DNA from: Paenibacillus sp. FSL R10-2734
GTDB lineage: Bacteria; Bacillota; Bacilli; Paenibacillales; Paenibacillaceae
Direction: 5' to 3'
Length of the DNA: 64,000 nt
Assembly: GCF_037963865.1 (NCBI RefSeq)
Contig: NZ_CP150170.1
Span: forward strand, 6,944,001-7,008,000
Of the stretch, positions 27,264 to 34,875 are shown in pieces. Below the pieces are notes generated by a model. The model searched no databases. It worked only from the letters and a program-made list of their open reading frames with translations, and had not been told where the DNA came from. Position 1 is the first letter of the stretch. The number at the start of each line of letters is the position of its first letter. The translations under genes were made by a program, and so were the position numbers.

Positions 27264-28202
27264 TTATCCTGCCGATACCCGCTCTAGAAACTGTTCAACC
27301 TCTGAAAATCGCGGCAGTGATGGGATCGCGCCTTTTTTCCCTACAGCCAGTGCTCCAACAGCATTAGCGAAGCTCACTGCTTCCTCCAACGTTTTGCCTA
27401 AGACTAATTGCTGGGCTAATGCCCCATTGAATGAATCTCCGGCAGCGACCGTATCTATCGCCTTGACCGGGAATCCCGGAACTGACTTAGCACCCTCAGC
27501 ATTAACGATCAATGCACCTTTAGATCCCAAGGTTACGATAACGTTCTGAACACCCTTTTGCAGCAAAATACTAGCCGCCTGCTCAGCAGTCTCTAAACTA
27601 TCTACATTCATTCCAGTCAAAATTCCCGCTTCCGTTTCATTAGGCGTCAGATACGATACTTGACCCAACATCTCGTCCTTAAGCACTCTAGCTGGTGCTG
27701 GATTCAGAATGACCGGAATTCCATGACGATGTGCGATGGCAATAGCATACTCACTCATCGCCAGTTCCATTTCAAGCTGCAGCACAATCATCTCAGCTTG
27801 GCTAATCACAGACTCTAATGCTTGTATATCCTCCACAAAGAGATCAATATTCGCTCCGGGTACAACAATAATCCGATTCTCTCCATCTTCTTCAATAACG
27901 ATTGAAGCTACACCTGTTGCCTCAGTCTCACTCACCGAGATATGTTCTATATGAATACCTTCTTGCTTAATAATCTCCAGCATTTCGCTGCCAAAGGTAT
28001 CTTTTCCGACTCTGCCGATCATACTAACCTCAGCACCCAGACGTGCAGCGGCAACGGCTTGATTCGCTCCCTTTCCACCGGGAGATAGAGCAAAGGCTTG
28101 TCCCATAAGTGTTTCTCCTGCATTCGGTGCTCGGTTCGTACGTACTACCATATCCATATTTAAGCTTCCAATTACCACTATACTCAACTTAGACACCACC
28201 AT
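27264..28202 (-). CDS. rbsK: Ribokinase
   Basis: A 312-residue PfkB family sugar kinase with both signatures: GGKGANQAVAAARLG near the N-terminus and DTVAAGDSFNGALA with catalytic D256. It should convert ribose to ribose-5-phosphate. No rbs transporter is adjacent. The start is uncertain: ATG 28202 has a poor ribosome site, and a downstream TTG (KLSIVVIGSLNMD) is possible. An IS605-family insertion ends 45 bp upstream, so its native promoter has been displaced. Confidence 0.9.
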   Translation of the reverse strand: MVVSKLSIVVIGSLNMDMVVRTNRAPNAGETLMGQAFALSPGGKGANQAVAAARLGAEVSMIGRVGKDTFGSEMLEIIKQEGIHIEHISVSETEATGVASIVIEEDGENRIIVVPGANIDLFVEDIQALESVISQAEMIVLQLEMELAMSEYAIAIAHRHGIPVILNPAPARVLKDEMLGQVSYLTPNETEAGILTGMNVDSLETAEQAASILLQKGVQNVIVTLGSKGALIVNAEGAKSVPGFPVKAIDTVAAGDSFNGALAQQLVLGKTLEEAVSFANAVGALAVGKKGAIPSLPRFSEVEQFLERVSAG

Positions 28203-28227
28203 TAATTATTCTTCAATCTCTTTATCT

Positions 28228-28311
28228 TAGGGTCTTCCCTTCACTTTTTGAACTTCTCATCACTAAAGTGACGAGATTCCTAAGTATGGAAACCTATTGG
28301 CTTCTAATTGA
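28228..28311 (-). ncRNA. Candidate omega/reRNA 3' part with guide
   Basis: By analogy with ISDra2-type elements, the RNA guide of TnpB is made from the 3' part of tnpB through the right-end hairpin (CTCGTCACTTTAGTGATGAG on the minus strand, 28275-28256) and into flanking DNA. The predicted guide is then the flank AAAGTGAAGGGAAGACCCTA (28247-28228). The RNA probably extends upstream into tnpB, beyond the interval given. This is inferred from position; there is no expression evidence. Confidence 0.4.
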
Positions 28312-29463
28312 TTAGGCTATCTCCGCAGTTCCTACGGTTAGAAGTCTTATCGCTTCATTTTTAAGATTTAAGCTTGCGTTAATATCTCTATCGTGATGGC
28401 TCCCGCATTCTGGACAATCCCATTCACGTAATGCAAGATTCTTAACGTCTTTGTTTTTATATTCGCAACTTGAACATCGTTGACTACTTGCAAAGTTCTT
28501 GGCTACGACTACAACTTGTTTTCCGTACCATTTTGCTTTGTATTCAAGCATAGTTCTGAATTGCGACCATGATACTTCACTTATCGCTTTTGCAAGATTA
28601 CCATTCTTAAGCATATTACTTATTGATAAATCTTCAATACCGATTACATCGTGGTTTTTGATGATTTCAGTCGAGATTTTGTGCAAGTAATTTGCTCTAA
28701 CATTGGTTATCTGTTCATGGATACGTGCGACTTTCTTCTTTTGCTTCTGATAGTTCTTAGCTTCGATAAGAGGACGTTTTTGCTTCAAAGCTAACTCTTG
28801 TCTTTTAGATAGTATGCGTTGTGCATTTGCCAGCTTCGCTTCCAGTGTACGAAAGAATTTAGGATTACCAAACACTGTGCCATCAGATAGAATAGCAAAA
28901 TCTTTAAGACCTACATCTAATCCGACTTCTTTATTTGTTTTTGGAAGTGGTTCTACATTTGTTTCTGCAAGTATAGTTACAAAGTATTTGCCAGAAGGGT
29001 TACGTCTAATCGTAGCATTCAGAATGCGTCCTTCTACTTCTCTTGATTTCGCAAAGCGAACAAGTCCAAGTTTCGGTAACTTAATCTTATTGTCCATAAC
29101 AGCAATATTTCCGTTTGTAAAATTCGTTTGATAGGACTGAGTAGGATTCTTTTTACTTTTAAACCTTGGAGCATCATTTTGCTTTTTGAAGAATCGCTTA
29201 TAAGAATCATCCAGATTCCTCAAGGAATTTTGTAATGAAAACTTATCAGGTTCTTTTAGCCATTCTATTTCTTTTTTAAGATTTGTGAGTTCAGAAGAGC
29301 ACGAAGCATATGTCATACCTTTGCCTGTTTCCTTATATGTTTCATTCCACTTATTTAGGAAGTAGTTGAAAACAAATCTTGAACATCCTATCGTTTTAGC
29401 AATTAGAGTTTCTTGTGCTTTATTAGGATAAATTCGGAACTTATAGGCTTTTTTGATTAACAT
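28312..29463 (-). CDS. tnpB: TnpB RNA-guided endonuclease (IS605 OrfB)
   Basis: A 383-residue, apparently intact TnpB. The N-terminal helix-turn-helix region is KAYKFRIYPNKAQETLI. The RuvC-like catalytic residues are D183 (EVGLDVGLKDF), E277 (IGIEDLSISN) and D360 (HDRDINASLNL). A zinc finger, CSSC...CPECG, lies between the last two. Such proteins cut DNA next to a transposon-associated motif using an omega RNA guide, helping the element persist. It starts 5 nt after the tnpA stop codon. Confidence 0.93.
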   Translation of the reverse strand: MLIKKAYKFRIYPNKAQETLIAKTIGCSRFVFNYFLNKWNETYKETGKGMTYASCSSELTNLKKEIEWLKEPDKFSLQNSLRNLDDSYKRFFKKQNDAPRFKSKKNPTQSYQTNFTNGNIAVMDNKIKLPKLGLVRFAKSREVEGRILNATIRRNPSGKYFVTILAETNVEPLPKTNKEVGLDVGLKDFAILSDGTVFGNPKFFRTLEAKLANAQRILSKRQELALKQKRPLIEAKNYQKQKKKVARIHEQITNVRANYLHKISTEIIKNHDVIGIEDLSISNMLKNGNLAKAISEVSWSQFRTMLEYKAKWYGKQVVVVAKNFASSQRCSSCEYKNKDVKNLALREWDCPECGSHHDRDINASLNLKNEAIRLLTVGTAEIA

Positions 29464-29467
29464 AGCT

Positions 29468-29844
29468 TCACCTCACTTTCTGATTTTGGATGTATTCCCG
29501 TATCTGTGTCTCTGTATCCTCACTGACAGTAGCTACAAAGTAAGAAGGATTCCATAGTGACCTCCCCCCAATTTCTTTTTAAGTTGAGGGAATTCTTTGA
29601 ACAACAATCTTGCGGATACACCTTTCAAAGCCTTAATGATTGAAGGTATAGAATGTTGCGGTGAACACTAGAAATCCTTAAACAAATTGCATTAGATAAC
29701 AATTTTGAAATCGCTGAAATGGAAATCGACAACGACCACATTCACTTGTTAGTGTTAGTAAAACCTTGTGTCGATATTTTACGCACCATATATATGATAC
29801 TTGATAGAGTACACATATCCTCGTCCATGCTTAATCTCAGGCAT
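29468..29844 (-). pseudogene. tnpA: tnpA (Y1/HUH transposase), broken by frameshifts and inversion
   Basis: On the minus strand an ATG at 29844 after GAGGTGAC begins MPEIKHGRGYVYSIKYHI; after a frameshift it reads WCVKYRHKVLLTL. The expected next segment (EILKQIALDNNFEIAEMEI and the HUH motif DHIHLLV) is found on the plus strand at 29671-29749. The minus strand then resumes with SPQHSIPSIIKALKGVSARL, and after another frameshift in a G run it ends LWNPSYFVATVSE...QNQKVR at 29468. The middle is flanked by AACACTA (29664-29670) and TAGTGTT (29750-29756), so it is an inverted segment. Transposition functions are dead unless supplied in trans. Confidence 0.85.
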
Positions 29845-29970
29845 ACGTTGTCACCTCATATTCATAATAACATATGCCATTAAAATATTTAGGCATATAA
29901 GTTAGTTTTTAAGTAAACATATGTCGGATAACTAACGTGTCATAGACACGCCTTATTCGAAGTTTTCTAA

Positions 29971-29990
29971 CTCACGACTAAAGTCACGAG
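29971..29990. repeat. IS605 left-end subterminal hairpin
   Basis: CTCACGACTAAAGTCACGAG forms an imperfect hairpin with TAAA loop. It is the counterpart of the right-end hairpin at 28256-28275, and such imperfect hairpins are recognised by TnpA. Confidence 0.65.
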
Positions 29991-30086
29991 TTTGCGAAAC
30001 CTAATTTATCAATCACTTCCGTTGATTTTGCCCCAAATTGGTTATTTTCACCAAATTGACGTTATGCTTTTATAGATAAAGTGTGC

Positions 30087-30147
30087 TAGAATGATGGTGC
30101 AATCGCTTCCACAACGATTGTCCACTGTTTTTTGAGCAAACGTTTGC
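30087..30147 (+). promoter_or_regulatory. glgP promoter and palindromic operator
   Basis: An extended -10 (TGCTAGAAT, hexamer 30087-30092) lies about 120 bp before the phosphorylase gene; the -35 is weak. The perfect 12-bp palindrome GCAAACGTTTGC (30136-30147) lies about 40 bp downstream of the -10. It resembles LacI-family sites and, from memory, MalR operators. The cognate regulator is not in the window. Confidence 0.55.
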
Positions 30148-30211
30148 ATCGTAAATAATGCCAGCAGCTTTACTGCAATTCAATCTAATCCGCGATTAGG
30201 AGGCTTATCAA

Positions 30212-31828
30212 GTGAACGAACAAAAATTACCATCAGTAGCTTATTTCAGCATGGAGTATGGATTACATTCCGATTTCAAAATGTATGCTGGAGGTTTGGG
30301 TATTCTCGCCGGCGACTACATTAAGGGAGCCAAGGATATCAACGCTCCTATCATCCCCATTGGGCTGAAGTGGAAACAAGGCTATACGGACCAAAAGATT
30401 GATGCAAACGGTAATCCTTACGACTCCTATCACAATTATGTTTATGATTTCCTTGAAGATACAGGGGTGAAGGTAACCGTTAAAGTCAGAAAGACCAATG
30501 TGGTGTGCAAAGTATGGAAGACTGATTATTTTGGCAACAGCACATTGTATTTACTGGATACGGATATCCCCGAGAATAATGATGCATGGATTACAGGACA
30601 ATTGTACGGTTGGTTTGGCGAAGAACGGATCGCTCAAGAGATCGTGCTTGGTATCGGCGGAGTAAAAGCTATGCGTGCTCTGGGAATCCCGATTGATGTC
30701 TATCATTTCAACGAAGGTCACGCAGCCTTAGCAGCCATCGAGCTAATTCGTGAGAAAATGTCCGGAGGCAGCACCTTTGAGGAAGCTTGGAAAGCTACTC
30801 GGGAAGAGGTTGTGTTCACTACACATACGCCGATAAAAGAAGGCAACGAAACCCATCCACTCGACCGTCTAGAGTATATGAGTGCATTCAATGGTTTAAC
30901 CCGTGACCAGATGGAGCGAATCGGTGGTGAACCGTTCAACATGACGGTTGCCGGTCTGCGACTCTCCCGCATATCTAATGCAGTAGCGCAGCTTCATGCG
31001 GATACAGCCAATAAAATGTGGAAAGAGGTTGCTGGAAGATCGGACATCATTGGTATTACTAATGCTATTCATACCCCTACCTGGGTAGATGAAAGAATGA
31101 CGCAAGCCTATGAAGAAAATGGCGATCTATGGGCAGTGCATCAAGAAATTAAGGGAGAACTGATCGATTTCATCAAAGAACGGTCTGGCATTAGCTTAAA
31201 TGCTGACAATCTACTCATCGGCTTCTCACGCAGAGCTGCTCCTTATAAACGTAGTGACCTGATCTTCTCTCAGCCAGAAATTATTGAGCCTTATCTGGAG
31301 TCTGGTAAAATACAAATCGTCTTCTCGGGCAAAGCTCATCCACTCGATGATAACGGCAAAAAAATCGTCAGCAATCTAGTGGCGATGATGAAAAAATATC
31401 CGAAGAGTGTTGTCTTCTTGGAGAATTACGATATGACTATCGGAGCACAGTTGACACGCGGTTCTGATATTTGGCTCAACAATCCGCGTAGACCACTGGA
31501 AGCAAGTGGAACGTCCGGGATGAAAGCAGCCATGAACGGTGTATTGAACTGCTCTATTCTAGATGGCTGGTGGCCTGAAGCCTGCATCGAGGGTGAGAAT
31601 GGCTGGCAGATTGGAGACGGCTTCGAGACTACTGACTTCGAGGTACTGGATAAGCATGACAGTGATGCACTATACGACACCCTATTGAATCGTGTACTCC
31701 CAACCTATTATGAGAATCGTAAACAGTGGGTACAAATGATGAAGAAGAGTATCGAAACTACACGCACTGAATTTGCCACTAAGAGAATGCTGGATGAATA
31801 TTTCAACAGAATGTACATTAAAGCCTAA
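30212..31828 (+). CDS. Alpha-glucan phosphorylase, short form (GT35)
   Basis: A 538-residue phosphorylase that releases glucose-1-phosphate from alpha-1,4-glucans. It is the short alpha-glucan phosphorylase type (full glycogen phosphorylases are near 800 residues). The start is SVAYFSMEYGLHSDF. The catalytic-site segment is LLIGFSRRAAPYKR, and the PLP lysine lies in EASGTSGMKAAMNG (K438). It starts at GTG 30212 with AGGAGG 8 nt upstream. It stands alone, not in a glycogen operon, and its promoter carries a LacI-type palindrome. Confidence 0.92.
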   Translation: MNEQKLPSVAYFSMEYGLHSDFKMYAGGLGILAGDYIKGAKDINAPIIPIGLKWKQGYTDQKIDANGNPYDSYHNYVYDFLEDTGVKVTVKVRKTNVVCKVWKTDYFGNSTLYLLDTDIPENNDAWITGQLYGWFGEERIAQEIVLGIGGVKAMRALGIPIDVYHFNEGHAALAAIELIREKMSGGSTFEEAWKATREEVVFTTHTPIKEGNETHPLDRLEYMSAFNGLTRDQMERIGGEPFNMTVAGLRLSRISNAVAQLHADTANKMWKEVAGRSDIIGITNAIHTPTWVDERMTQAYEENGDLWAVHQEIKGELIDFIKERSGISLNADNLLIGFSRRAAPYKRSDLIFSQPEIIEPYLESGKIQIVFSGKAHPLDDNGKKIVSNLVAMMKKYPKSVVFLENYDMTIGAQLTRGSDIWLNNPRRPLEASGTSGMKAAMNGVLNCSILDGWWPEACIEGENGWQIGDGFETTDFEVLDKHDSDALYDTLLNRVLPTYYENRKQWVQMMKKSIETTRTEFATKRMLDEYFNRMYIKA

Positions 31829-31857
31829 GTATAAGATACAGGTATCTTCTATATCAC

Positions 31858-31909
31858 AAAAGAACAGCGTACCGCGCCAGTAATGGTTGAGGGACGCTGT
31901 TCTTTTTTT
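31858..31909 (+). terminator. Rho-independent terminator of the phosphorylase gene
   Basis: The stem AAAAGAACAGCGT / ACGCTGTTCTTTT is followed by a long T run, 30 nt after the stop codon. Confidence 0.88.
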
Positions 31910-32004
31910 AATTCTACTTAGTAATTTATCACTCTATCTATCATATATATCTGAATGTGACGACGATTACCACATACTGTAATGTGGCAATTATTCAAAA
32001 AGTA

Positions 32005-32052
32005 TTGCATTTTCCTCAAAAAACATTAATATAGAACTTATACTAAATCTAA
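32005..32052 (+). promoter_or_regulatory. Catalase promoter with PerR-box-like site
   Basis: TTGCAT (32005-32010) and TAATAT (32027-32032) are 16 bp apart. TTATACTAAATCTAA at 32038-32052 matches 11 or 12 of the 14 defined positions of the PerR box TTATAATNATTATAA. It would cover the start region, a fitting repressor position for a peroxide-induced catalase. Confidence 0.5.
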
Positions 32053-32080
32053 AATCAAATCTTACGAGGTGATTCTATTA

Positions 32081-33538
32081 ATGAGCTCCAATAATAATAA
32101 TCTTACGACTAGCTGGGGTGCTCCAGTAGGCGACAATCAAAATTCAATGACAGCCGGTGATCGCGGTCCTACTTTGCTGCAAGATGTCCATCTGCTTGAG
32201 AAATTAGCCCATTTCAACAGAGAACGTGTTCCTGAACGTGTCGTTCATGCTAAGGGTGCTGGTGCTCATGGGTATTTTGAAGTCACTCAAGATTTAACCC
32301 AATATACAAAAGCTAATTTCTTGTCAGAGGTAGGCAAGCGTACACCAATGTTCATCCGTTTCTCAACGGTAGCTGGTGAGCTAGGTTCTGCTGATACGGT
32401 ACGGGACCCTCGTGGTTTTGCTCTGAAATTCTATACCGAAGAAGGAAACTACGATCTCGTAGGTAACAATACACCTGTATTCTTCGTTCGTGATGCAATC
32501 AAATTCCCTGATTTTATTCATACACAGAAGCGTGATCCACAGACACACTTAAAGAACCCTAATGCGGTTTGGGACTTCTGGTCTTTATCGCCTGAATCTC
32601 TTCATCAGGTTACGATCTTGATGTCAGATCGCGGAATTCCTGCTACCCTGAGACATATGCACGGGTTCGGAAGCCACACCTTCAAGTGGGTAAATGCGGA
32701 GGGCAATGCCGTCTGGGTGAAATACCATTTCAAAACAGAACAAGGCATTAAGAATCTAGATGCAGATCTAGCTGCCAAAATCGCTGGGGAAAATCCAGAT
32801 TACCATACAGAAGACTTGTTCAACGCTATTGATAAAGGTGATTTCCCTGCATGGAAGCTCTACGTGCAAATTATGCCGATCGAAGATGCGAAGACTTACC
32901 GCTTTGATCCATTCGATGTCACTAAAGTATGGTCGCAAAAAGATTATCCATTAATTGAGGTTGGCCGCATGGTGCTGGATCGTAATCCGGAGAACTACTT
33001 CGCGGAAGTAGAGCAAGTTACGTTCTCTCCTGGCTCTTTCGTTCCTGGTATTGAAGCTTCTCCTGACAAATTGCTCCAGGGTCGACTCTTTGCTTACGGT
33101 GATGCTCACCGTCACCGGGTAGGTCCTAACCATAACAGCCTGCCTATCAACCGTCCAAAAGTTGAAGTGAAGAACTATCAGCGAGACGGCGGCATGGCAC
33201 TAGGTAACAATGGCGGATCAGGTGCCTATTACGAGCCTAACAGCTTAGGTGGACCTAAAGAAGCACCACAGCACAAAACATCACCATTCGAGGTATCTGG
33301 ATATGCCGACAGTGTCTCCTACAATAGTGACGACCATTATACACAGCCTGGTGACTTGTATCGCCTGATGAGTGAAGAAGAACGTACCCGTCTTGTTCAA
33401 AATATTGTAGGCGCTATGACTCCTGTTGCAAGTAACGATATCAAACTTCGTCAAATTGGACATTTCTTTAAAGCTGATCCAGAATTAGGACAGCGTATCG
33501 CATCTGGTTTAGGATTATCCGTCCCAGACGGAATGTAA
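32081..33538 (+). CDS. katA: Catalase (haem, monofunctional)
   Basis: A 485-residue clade-3-size catalase that dismutates hydrogen peroxide. The catalytic His is in RVVHAKGAGAHG (H56), the catalytic Asn in VGNNTPVFFVRDA, and the haem-ligand Tyr in RLFAYGDAHRHR. The frame opens at GTG 32069, but that codon overlaps the ACGAGGTGAT ribosome site; ATG 32081 (MSSNNNN) is the start. It has its own promoter and terminator. Confidence 0.94.
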   Translation: MSSNNNNLTTSWGAPVGDNQNSMTAGDRGPTLLQDVHLLEKLAHFNRERVPERVVHAKGAGAHGYFEVTQDLTQYTKANFLSEVGKRTPMFIRFSTVAGELGSADTVRDPRGFALKFYTEEGNYDLVGNNTPVFFVRDAIKFPDFIHTQKRDPQTHLKNPNAVWDFWSLSPESLHQVTILMSDRGIPATLRHMHGFGSHTFKWVNAEGNAVWVKYHFKTEQGIKNLDADLAAKIAGENPDYHTEDLFNAIDKGDFPAWKLYVQIMPIEDAKTYRFDPFDVTKVWSQKDYPLIEVGRMVLDRNPENYFAEVEQVTFSPGSFVPGIEASPDKLLQGRLFAYGDAHRHRVGPNHNSLPINRPKVEVKNYQRDGGMALGNNGGSGAYYEPNSLGGPKEAPQHKTSPFEVSGYADSVSYNSDDHYTQPGDLYRLMSEEERTRLVQNIVGAMTPVASNDIKLRQIGHFFKADPELGQRIASGLGLSVPDGM

Positions 33539-33561
33539 GACTATACATGCACTTATAACTG

Positions 33562-33603
33562 AAAGAGGACCTTTACCCATAGGTGGGAAAGGTCCTCTTT
33601 TTT
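33562..33603 (+). terminator. Rho-independent terminator of the catalase gene
   Basis: The stem AAAGAGGACCTTT / AAAGGTCCTCTTT is followed by TTT, 23 nt past the stop codon. Confidence 0.9.
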
Positions 33604-33646
33604 CATAATAAGGTATAGTCGATTAAGTATTCCAATTAGGGGCTAG

Positions 33647-33742
33647 TTAGCTGAACACATAATACATAAGAACGATCACGATGCATAGCGTGGAAACAAC
33701 AGATAAGCACGAAAAAAACGTATTCCAGTTATTGCCTTTCAT
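33647..33742 (-). CDS. 31-residue putative membrane miniprotein
   Basis: MKGNNWNTFFSC... has a hydrophobic stretch (about residues 10-30, LSVVSTLCIVIVLMYYVFS) that could be a single membrane helix. The ATG at 33742 overlaps the last codons of the Cse60-like gene (ATGAAAGGCAATAA), the classic arrangement for translational coupling. It has no independent ribosome site. I do not recognise a family; it could be a sporulation or membrane miniprotein. Confidence 0.45.
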   Translation of the reverse strand: MKGNNWNTFFSCLSVVSTLCIVIVLMYYVFS

Positions 33743-33923
33743 TTGTCTTATACACGACCAGTATACTGCTTCTTTGATGCTCTGCCCCATCACGTGAAGA
33801 TTTAACTACCGAACCGTAACAGATATTCACAATCTGTTCCTCCTGCAGCCCTGCCAAGAACTCATTAGCCTTATTCTCAGCGTACGAATTATCAGCATCT
33901 ACAAACTCTTTTACTTGAATCAT
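33729..33923 (-). CDS. Cse60-like sporulation protein
   Basis: A 64-residue protein beginning MIQVKEFVDADNSYAENKANEFL, with a C-terminal beta segment SSILVVYKT. Length and pattern match the Cse60 family (DUF2758), which in Bacillus is expressed in the mother cell during sporulation; its function is not known. GGAGAG precedes the ATG. A 15-codon ORF lies upstream and a hydrophobic miniprotein overlaps its end. Confidence 0.65.
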   Translation of the reverse strand: MIQVKEFVDADNSYAENKANEFLAGLQEEQIVNICYGSVVKSSRDGAEHQRSSILVVYKTNERQ

Positions 33924-33952
33924 TCTGATCTCTCCTTTGATAAATTTATTAG

Positions 33953-34000
33953 TTACTTTTTATGTCTAGATTCTATAGGTAAACTCAACGAAATGTACAT
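33953..34000 (-). CDS. Possible 15-codon leader ORF upstream of the Cse60-like gene
   Basis: ATG 34000 is preceded by GGGGAGTGAT and opens a 15-residue frame (MYISLSLPIESRHKK) ending 29 nt before the Cse60-like start. The ribosome site is strong but the ORF is very short. It may be a leader peptide or chance. Confidence 0.3.
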   Translation of the reverse strand: MYISLSLPIESRHKK

Positions 34001-34053
34001 GGCGTATCACTCCCCTGGTAATATTTAATGTAAAAAATATCTTCAAAATATAG

Positions 34054-34089
34054 TATAGGCATTCCGCAGTTTTCTACGAAATGCCTATA
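34054..34089. other. Perfect 10-bp hairpin in the intergenic region
   Basis: TATAGGCATT / AATGCCTATA with a 16-nt loop lies between the divergent Cse60-like and Gre-like genes. No T run follows on either strand and no gene ends here, so it is not a normal terminator. It could be an operator or leader structure. The rest of 33924-34178 is AT-rich with nothing else I can name. Confidence 0.4.
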
Positions 34090-34178
34090 ACATCAGCCTA
34101 TCATAGCACCCAACTATACAATAGTCAAACGTTTAAAATACATTATTTAGTAAGAATTAATTGCCTTTCCAAAATGGA

Positions 34179-34234
34179 TTGGATTTACATATAGAAGCTG
34201 GTATACTGATCAGAAGGTTCCCTCTAGGGGACCT
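34179..34234 (+). promoter_or_regulatory. Promoter and 5' hairpin of the Gre-like operon
   Basis: TTGGAT (34179-34184), a 17-bp spacer and TATACT (34202-34207) form a good SigA promoter. The predicted transcript starts near 34214, directly at an 8-bp hairpin, AGGTTCCC-TCTA-GGGGACCT (34215-34234). A 5'-terminal hairpin of this kind typically protects mRNA from 5'-dependent decay. Confidence 0.65.
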
Positions 34235-34259
34235 CTATTTGTATAGGAGGGGTTTTAAC

Positions 34260-34331
34260 ATGGAAACGCGTCATAACAAATTTGCAAAGAATGTGCTACT
34301 TAGAGGGGGTGAAATCTACTATGAACCATAG
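34260..34331 (+). CDS. 23-residue leader ORF
   Basis: METRHNKFAKNVLLRGGEIYYEP runs from ATG 34260, which follows AGGAGGGG at about 8 nt, to TAG 34331. It overlaps the Gre-like gene start (34321) by 11 nt, so its translation would deliver ribosomes to that start. The ribosome site is better than that of many real genes. No family is recognised. Confidence 0.45.
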   Translation: METRHNKFAKNVLLRGGEIYYEP

Positions 34332-34776
34332 TCTAATCTATGAAGGCTCAAGGACACAACTGGTCCAGCAGCTTATCTATTTTGATGAGGAAAAAATCGC
34401 ATTTCTAAATCAGTACTTCCCGGAACGCAGCAAACAAAGAAGCAACGCTGAAACGCTGTTGTCTCGTTATTGCTCCGAGCTGGAACAATTACTATCCCAT
34501 TTTAATGGAGAAGACTTGAATTCACTCGTATTGATTGGAAGTCAGCTTCAGCTTCGTTACTTAGACGACAATACTATAGATACCTACACCATCGTATTTC
34601 CAAACCAGGCAGAACCCAATGATAACAAGATTTCAATGTTCTCGCCTATAGGTATGCAGTTGCTGTTGGCTCCGCTCGGCAGTACATGCCAGCTAGCGAT
34701 TCCTTCAGGTCAGCTATTGGTAAAGATCGAAAGCATTAAGTTTATGAATTGTGGTGAGGTAGCCGTTCTAATTTAA
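34321..34776 (+). CDS. GreA/GreB C-terminal-domain protein
   Basis: A 151-residue protein. The C-terminal half (YTIVFPNQAEPNDNKIS, FSPIGMQLLLAPLG) is the FKBP-like RNA-polymerase-binding domain of GreA/GreB/Rnk. The N-terminal half is helical but shorter than the GreA coiled coil. It may bind RNA polymerase without cleavage-stimulating activity. ATG 34321 follows GAGGGGGTGA; the longer frame from 34282 lacks a ribosome site. Confidence 0.72.
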   Translation: MNHSLIYEGSRTQLVQQLIYFDEEKIAFLNQYFPERSKQRSNAETLLSRYCSELEQLLSHFNGEDLNSLVLIGSQLQLRYLDDNTIDTYTIVFPNQAEPNDNKISMFSPIGMQLLLAPLGSTCQLAIPSGQLLVKIESIKFMNCGEVAVLI

Positions 34777-34875
34777 GACAAATCACACATATCCACCGAT
34801 GTAAACGGCGTCCCTTTTCAATCTTAAGGAAGAGGACGCTGTTCATCTATTCAGCCTGCTCAGTTTCTCATACTC

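Larger units (their letters stand above)
28248..30007 (-). mobile_element. IS200/IS605-family insertion element
   Basis: About 1.76 kb, the size of ISDra2-like elements, carrying tnpA (decayed) and tnpB in one direction. Related hairpins lie near both ends: 29971-29990 (CTCACGACTAAAGTCACGAG) and 28256-28275 (CTCATCACTAAAGTGACGAG), both with a TAAA loop. On the minus strand the left end is preceded by TTGAT (30012-30008), the same target motif as ISDra2, and the right end is followed from the hairpin to TTCAA (28252-28248). No target duplication is expected for this family. The exact ends are inferred. Confidence 0.75.

Noticed and set aside
29749..29880. Plus-strand frame continuing past the HUH motif in the IS element, as a separate transposase
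   Set aside because: After HLLV the protein no longer resembles TnpA, while the minus strand at the same place encodes the TnpA N-terminus; an inversion explains both.
34804..34844. Hairpin AACGGCGTCC...GGACGCTGTT after the Gre-like gene as terminator
   Set aside because: The stem has mismatches, a long loop and no T run; kept only as a weak possibility and not called.
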